From the NCBI RefSeq assembly GCF_029948125.1, contig NZ_JASAMB010000007.1:1-64000 (forward strand): 64,000 bases of DNA, given 5' to 3'. Made by a program: the position numbers and the translations under genes. The notes beneath the pieces were generated by a model. It was not told where the DNA came from. It made no database searches and saw nothing but the letters and a program-made list of their open reading frames with translations. Below are positions 60,741 to 64,000 of the stretch, piece by piece. This DNA comes from Catellatospora sp. KI3. GTDB lineage: Bacteria; Actinomycetota; Actinomycetes; Mycobacteriales; Micromonosporaceae. Every line of letters begins with the position of its first letter. Position 1 is the stretch's first letter.

Positions 60741-61274
60741 ATGACCCAGTCCCGGCGCCTCGCGCCGACCGCCGACACCACCCGCAGCCGCACGTTCACC
60801 TGGGAGGACCCGGCGGTCGGCCTGCCCGAGACGGACGGCCGCAGCGGCCTGGAGCTGCTGCGCGCGATGAGCCGGGGCGAGCTGCCCGCGCCGCCGGTGA
60901 TGCACCTGCTCGGCATGGACGGCATCGAGGCCGAAGAGGGCCGGATCGTGGTGACCATGCGGGCGCAGGAGTTCCACTACAACCCGCTGGGCACGCTGCA
61001 CGGCGGCATCCTGTCCACGCTGCTGGACACGGCGGCCGCCTGCGCGGTGCACACCACGCTGCCCGCGAACACCGGATACACCTCGCTGGACCTGAACACC
61101 AGGTTCCTGCGCCCGGCGACGGTCGAGTCCGGCATGCTGCGCTGCGAGGGCACGGTGATCTCGCGGGGACGGCGTACCGCGCTGGCCCAGGCGCACCTGA
61201 CCGACGAGCGCGGCCGGCTGATCGCGCACGCGACCTCGACCTGCCTGATCTTCGACCTGCCCGGCACGGCCTGA
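60741..61274 (+). CDS. PaaI-type hotdog thioesterase
   Basis: The 177-residue protein has the hotdog-fold motif YNPLGTLHGGILSTLLDTAA (about 78-97), the usual acyl-CoA-binding turn of the PaaI family, and a late RRTALAQAHLTDERGRLIAHA. It hydrolyses acyl- or aryl-CoA esters. The ATG at 60741 has GTGAGG upstream; a longer open frame lies on the antisense of the HxlR gene and is rejected. It is the only visible target of the HxlR regulator. Confidence 0.9.
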   Translation: MTQSRRLAPTADTTRSRTFTWEDPAVGLPETDGRSGLELLRAMSRGELPAPPVMHLLGMDGIEAEEGRIVVTMRAQEFHYNPLGTLHGGILSTLLDTAAACAVHTTLPANTGYTSLDLNTRFLRPATVESGMLRCEGTVISRGRRTALAQAHLTDERGRLIAHATSTCLIFDLPGTA

Positions 61275-61344
61275 CCGAGCCGCGGAGCCGTCCGGCGTGG
61301 AAACGGGGCGGTGCGGGGTGGGCCCGGTGTGACAGCATGCGGGC

Positions 61345-62148
61345 GTGACGGGGGTACTGGTGCTGGCGCCTCGGGTGACCGAGAGCGGACTGGCCTGCGC
61401 GGACGCCGCGCGACGGCGCGGGATGAGAGTCGAGACGCTGCGCGAGTGGCGGGTGCCGGGCGACCTGGCTGAGGCGCAGGGCGTGCACCTGTACGCCGGA
61501 CCGCTGTTCGCCGACGCCGTCGGCGCCGAACTCGGCCTCGGACTGCTCGAACCCGATGGGGACTGGCTGGCCCGGCTGCCGCGCGAGGTGGTCCGGCGCG
61601 AGATCGCGTTCACCACCCTGGAGCGGGCGCGCGGGCTGCGGCGGGCCGCGTTCGTGAAGCCGCCGGAGGACAAGAGCTTCCCCGCCCGGGTGTACCCGGA
61701 CGGCGCCGCCCTGCCCGGCCCGGACGTCGCCGACGGCGACCTTCCGGTGCTGGTCAGCGACATCGTCCTGTTCCTGGCCGAGTTCCGGCTGTTCGTGCTG
61801 GACGGTGCCGTCGTCACGGCCACCCGGTACGCGGTGGCGGGCGAGGTGGACGCGGCGGGTGACGATCCGCGCTGCGCGGAGGCGATCGACTTCGCGGCGG
61901 CCCTGCTCGCGCCCGGGATGCCGGCGCTGCCCAGTGCGGTGGTGGTCGACGTGGGGCTGATCGCCGACCCGCGTACCGGGCGGCCGGAGTGGGCGGTGAT
62001 CGAGGCCAACGCGGCCTGGGCGAGCGGCCACTACGCCGCCGACCCGGACCTGGCGCTGGAGACGGTGCTCCGCTCCGGCGGGCCCCGTGCCGCGGTGCTT
62101 CCCGCCGACGAGCGCTACCTGCGCACCCTCCCGGAGGTCGTGCACTGA
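61345..62148 (+). CDS. ATP-grasp domain protein
   Basis: The 267-residue protein has the ATP-grasp lysine region AAFVKPPEDKSFPARVY (about 110-126) and the EFRLFVLDGAVV strand. The metal-binding end is DVGLIADPRTGRPEWAVIEANAAW, which fits the DUF4343-type ATP-grasp family. By family it joins a carboxylate and an amine or other nucleophile. The substrate is unknown. It lies downstream of the thioesterase after a 70-base gap and may be separate. Confidence 0.82.
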   Translation: MTGVLVLAPRVTESGLACADAARRRGMRVETLREWRVPGDLAEAQGVHLYAGPLFADAVGAELGLGLLEPDGDWLARLPREVVRREIAFTTLERARGLRRAAFVKPPEDKSFPARVYPDGAALPGPDVADGDLPVLVSDIVLFLAEFRLFVLDGAVVTATRYAVAGEVDAAGDDPRCAEAIDFAAALLAPGMPALPSAVVVDVGLIADPRTGRPEWAVIEANAAWASGHYAADPDLALETVLRSGGPRAAVLPADERYLRTLPEVVH

Positions 62149-62229
62149 CCGAGCGGCGGTGCGCGGCGTGTCGCCGCCCGCCCGCACGCCCGCCCGCCCG
62201 CACGCCCGCCCGCCCGCCCGCACTTAGCA

Positions 62230-62292
62230 TCGATGCTGGCCTATCCAGAAGACGGTTTTCGCGAAATCGTCCTCTGGATAGGCCAGCGTCGA
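62230..62292. repeat. E2 palindrome, copy d
   Basis: The arms 62230-62254 and 62268-62292 match at 22 or more of 25 positions around a 13-base loop. The left flank CACTTAGCAT equals that of copy b. A CCCGCCCGCACG simple repeat precedes it and a GGGGTGG repeat follows. Its TTCAAGGCGGGG side faces the LysR gene end 57 bases away. Confidence 0.9.
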
Positions 62293-62348
62293 TTCAAGGC
62301 GGGGCGGGAGCGGGCGGGGTGGGGGTGGGGTGGGGTGGCTGTGCGGGG

Positions 62349-63308
62349 TCAGGGGGTGGGTTGGCGGGTTAGCCAGGCGCGGTAGCCGGGGCTGAGCTGG
62401 ATCGCGTCGTCGTATGCCTCTGCGGCGTACTCGATGAGCTTGGGTGCCGCCACGGCCGCCGGAGCCTCCGGATGCCAGCCGATCAGGTGCCGCCAGCGCA
62501 GCGGGGTGCCCGCCAGCGGCACCGCGCGCACCCCGGCGACCTCGCGGAACGTCGGCTGGCACAGCGCCACCAGGCCGCCGCCGCGGACCAGGTCGGTGAC
62601 GCCGCCGACGTCGTTCTCGTGGATCGGGCTCGGCGTGAACCCGGCCCGGGTGCAGGCGGCGGCGAAGCAGTCGGCCAGGCAGCCGTCGCCGGGCGTGGCC
62701 GTCCAGCGGGCCCCGGCCAGCGCGGCCAGCTCCACCTCGGCGGCCCGCGCGTACGGGTGTTGCTCCGGCAGCAGCACGAAGACGGGGGCGACGGCGACGG
62801 TGTGCCAGGTCAGGCGGCTGTCCGGCGGTTGCGCCTCGCCGCAGGTGCCGATCAGCGCGAAGTCCAGCCGCCCGTCGCCGAGCATGCTCGCCAGCTCCGC
62901 GGCCGACCAGGACGGATGGGTGTGCAGCTGGGCGTGCGGCTGCGCCGCGGCCAGGCGTCGGACCATGCCGCCGATGAGCGGTCCGTTGACCGCGCCGATT
63001 CGGTAGCTGCCGAGCCCGTCGCCGGGTGCGCCGCCGCCCGTACCGGCGAACTGCACCGCCTCGTCCTGCAGCCCCTGCATCGCGGGCAGCAGCACCCGGG
63101 CGCGGGCCAGCACGAGCTCGCCCAGCGGGGTCGGGTGCGCGCCGCGGCGGTCGCGGACGAACAGCTGGCCGCCGAGCGTACGCTCGATGCGCTGCAGCTG
63201 GGTGGTCAGCGCGGGCGCGGCCAGGCCCAGCGACGCGGCGGCCTTGGTGACGCTGCCCGCGTCGGCTATCGCGCAGACGACCCGCAGGTGCCGCAGCTCC
63301 AACCTCAC
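62349..63308 (-). CDS. LysR-family regulator
   Basis: The 319-residue activator/repressor has the winged helix LRHLRVVCAIADAGSVTKAA followed by SLGLAAPALTTQLQRIER (about 5-42). Its effector domain has the usual two-lobe pattern. The start MRLELRHLRVV fits family length. It is divergent from an MFS transporter gene, its most likely target, across 126 bases with small palindromes. Confidence 0.92.
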   Translation of the reverse strand: MRLELRHLRVVCAIADAGSVTKAAASLGLAAPALTTQLQRIERTLGGQLFVRDRRGAHPTPLGELVLARARVLLPAMQGLQDEAVQFAGTGGGAPGDGLGSYRIGAVNGPLIGGMVRRLAAAQPHAQLHTHPSWSAAELASMLGDGRLDFALIGTCGEAQPPDSRLTWHTVAVAPVFVLLPEQHPYARAAEVELAALAGARWTATPGDGCLADCFAAACTRAGFTPSPIHENDVGGVTDLVRGGGLVALCQPTFREVAGVRAVPLAGTPLRWRHLIGWHPEAPAAVAAPKLIEYAAEAYDDAIQLSPGYRAWLTRQPTP

Positions 63309-63365
63309 CCGGTGATGCTAAGTCGGCAACCGTTGTCGCAAAAGCGTCCACGATCGGCCGGAACG

Positions 63366-63379
63366 CACGATGGATCGTG
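63366..63379. promoter_or_regulatory. Palindrome between lysR and the MFS gene
   Basis: CACGATGGATCGTG has perfect 6-base arms, and a second small repeat CAACCGTTG lies at 63327-63335. Either could be the LysR-type recognition site that controls the divergent pair. Confidence 0.45.
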
Positions 63380-63434
63380 ATCGAACCGCGCGGGTAGGGT
63401 GGCGCTGCGACCGGGCGACGAGGCGGAGGTGGCC

Positions 63435-64000
63435 ATGAGGCGCAAAGTCGCGCTCTTCGGCCTGCTCGGAGCCGAACTGGTGTCGTCGGTCGGGTCGCGG
63501 ATGTCCTTTCTGGCCATTCCCTGGCTGGTGCTGGTCACCACGAACGATCCGGCGCGGGTCGGCATCGTCGGCTTCGCCGAGGCGGTGCCGTACATCCTGG
63601 CCGGGATCTTCGGCACGCCGCTGGCCGACCGGTACGGTGTGCGCCAGGTGTCGATCCTGGTGGATCTGGGCAGCGCGCTGAGCGTGGCCGGCATCGCGGC
63701 GTTCGGCGCGGACGACTTCTGGGTGCTGGTGGCCCTGATCGCGGTCACCGGCGCGCTGCGGGGCGTCGGCGACAAGTCGAAACGGGTGCTGCTGCCGCCG
63801 GTGGTGGAGCAGTCGGGCACGTCGATGGCCCGGGTGACCGCGGTGTTCGCCGCGCTGAGCCGGGTGGCCATGCTGATCGGGGCGGCCGTGGCCGGGGTGC
63901 TCATCGCCTGGCTGGGCCCGGTCGGCGCGATCTGGGCCGACGCCGCGACCTTCGCCGCGTGCGCGGCCGTCGTCACGGTGCTGGTGCGGCTGACCGACGC
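63435..64000 (+). CDS. MFS transporter (3' end beyond the window)
   Basis: The visible 188 residues have at least five hydrophobic helices and the loop GTPLADRYGVRQVSILVD between the second and third, as in the MFS. GGAGGTGGCC precedes the ATG. The reading frame is open to the end of the window, so the gene is cut by the boundary and not broken. It is likely controlled by the divergent LysR protein. Confidence 0.85.
   Translation, partial: MRRKVALFGLLGAELVSSVGSRMSFLAIPWLVLVTTNDPARVGIVGFAEAVPYILAGIFGTPLADRYGVRQVSILVDLGSALSVAGIAAFGADDFWVLVALIAVTGALRGVGDKSKRVLLPPVVEQSGTSMARVTAVFAALSRVAMLIGAAVAGVLIAWLGPVGAIWADAATFAACAAVVTVLVRLTD

Noticed and set aside
62160-62223. CCCGCCCGCACG tract as a gene or protein repeat
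   Set aside because: It is a simple-sequence tract after the ATP-grasp gene with no ribosome-binding site or conserved frame.

Overview
The window is a chromosomal stretch of a high-GC actinomycete. Codon third positions are almost all G or C, GTG starts and 1-4 base stop/start overlaps are common, and the gene families are typical of filamentous actinobacteria. An ACT-GNAT acetyltransferase, a bacterial nitric oxide synthase, ESX-type substrates and a GGGCCC palindrome family together point to the Micromonosporaceae; this placement is an inference. I recognise no rRNA, tRNA, CRISPR array, insertion sequence, prophage or replication origin.

Layout. 1-2.3 kb: pyrimidine reductase, a tiny Cys-rich protein and a TrkA-type potassium channel. 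2.4-8.3 kb: a complete cellobiose uptake and hydrolysis operon (binding lipoprotein, two permeases, GH1 beta-glucosidase, CebR regulator) with two CebR-box operators around the promoter and a third inside the glucosidase gene. 8.5-12.2 kb: an ACT-domain protein, an ACT-GNAT acetyltransferase and a nitric oxide synthase with a long low-complexity tail. 12.3-14.2 kb: an orphan ESX-type substrate operon. 14.5-18.7 kb: polysaccharide deacetylase lipoprotein, then biotin genes (bsaP-bioB divergent from bioF-bioD). 19-26.4 kb: P450, two tandem small secreted proteins, alcohol dehydrogenase, GH20 hexosaminidase divergent from a LacI regulator, and a secreted M23 peptidase with five FG-GAP-like repeats. 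26.8-34.7 kb: an S9 oligopeptidase divergent from a five-gene oligopeptide ABC importer. 34.8-40.7 kb: two lipoproteins, asd, a GH13 glucosidase with LacI-type operators, and a P1/DmpA-type peptidase. 40.8-46 kb: an HDAC-like amidohydrolase, a structured repeat region, an MFS exporter-TetR operon with a short leader ORF, and a second TetR divergent from a membrane protein. 46-64 kb: PAC2 protein, BNR-containing membrane protein, acyl-CoA ligase, AEC transporter, peroxiredoxin, ABC exporter, glucose/sorbosone dehydrogenase-PKD protein, double GNAT, flavoprotein disulfide oxidoreductase, LacI paralogue of CebR, HxlR/thioesterase pair, ATP-grasp protein, LysR, and the start of an MFS gene cut by the window end.

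How the genes work together. Carbohydrate use dominates: cellobiose import and cleavage, GH20, GH13 and three LacI regulators with visible operator-like palindromes. Peptide use is a second theme: the S9 peptidase and oligopeptide importer share a 50-base divergent promoter region.

The most unusual feature is a set of three dispersed intergenic palindrome families, here called E1 (three copies), E2 (four copies) and E3 (four full copies and one half copy). Each copy lies downstream of a stop codon and, within a family, always with the same polarity relative to the gene it follows. E2 shows compensatory changes in both arms. This suggests transcribed 3'-UTR elements (terminators, processing or stability elements) rather than random insertions.
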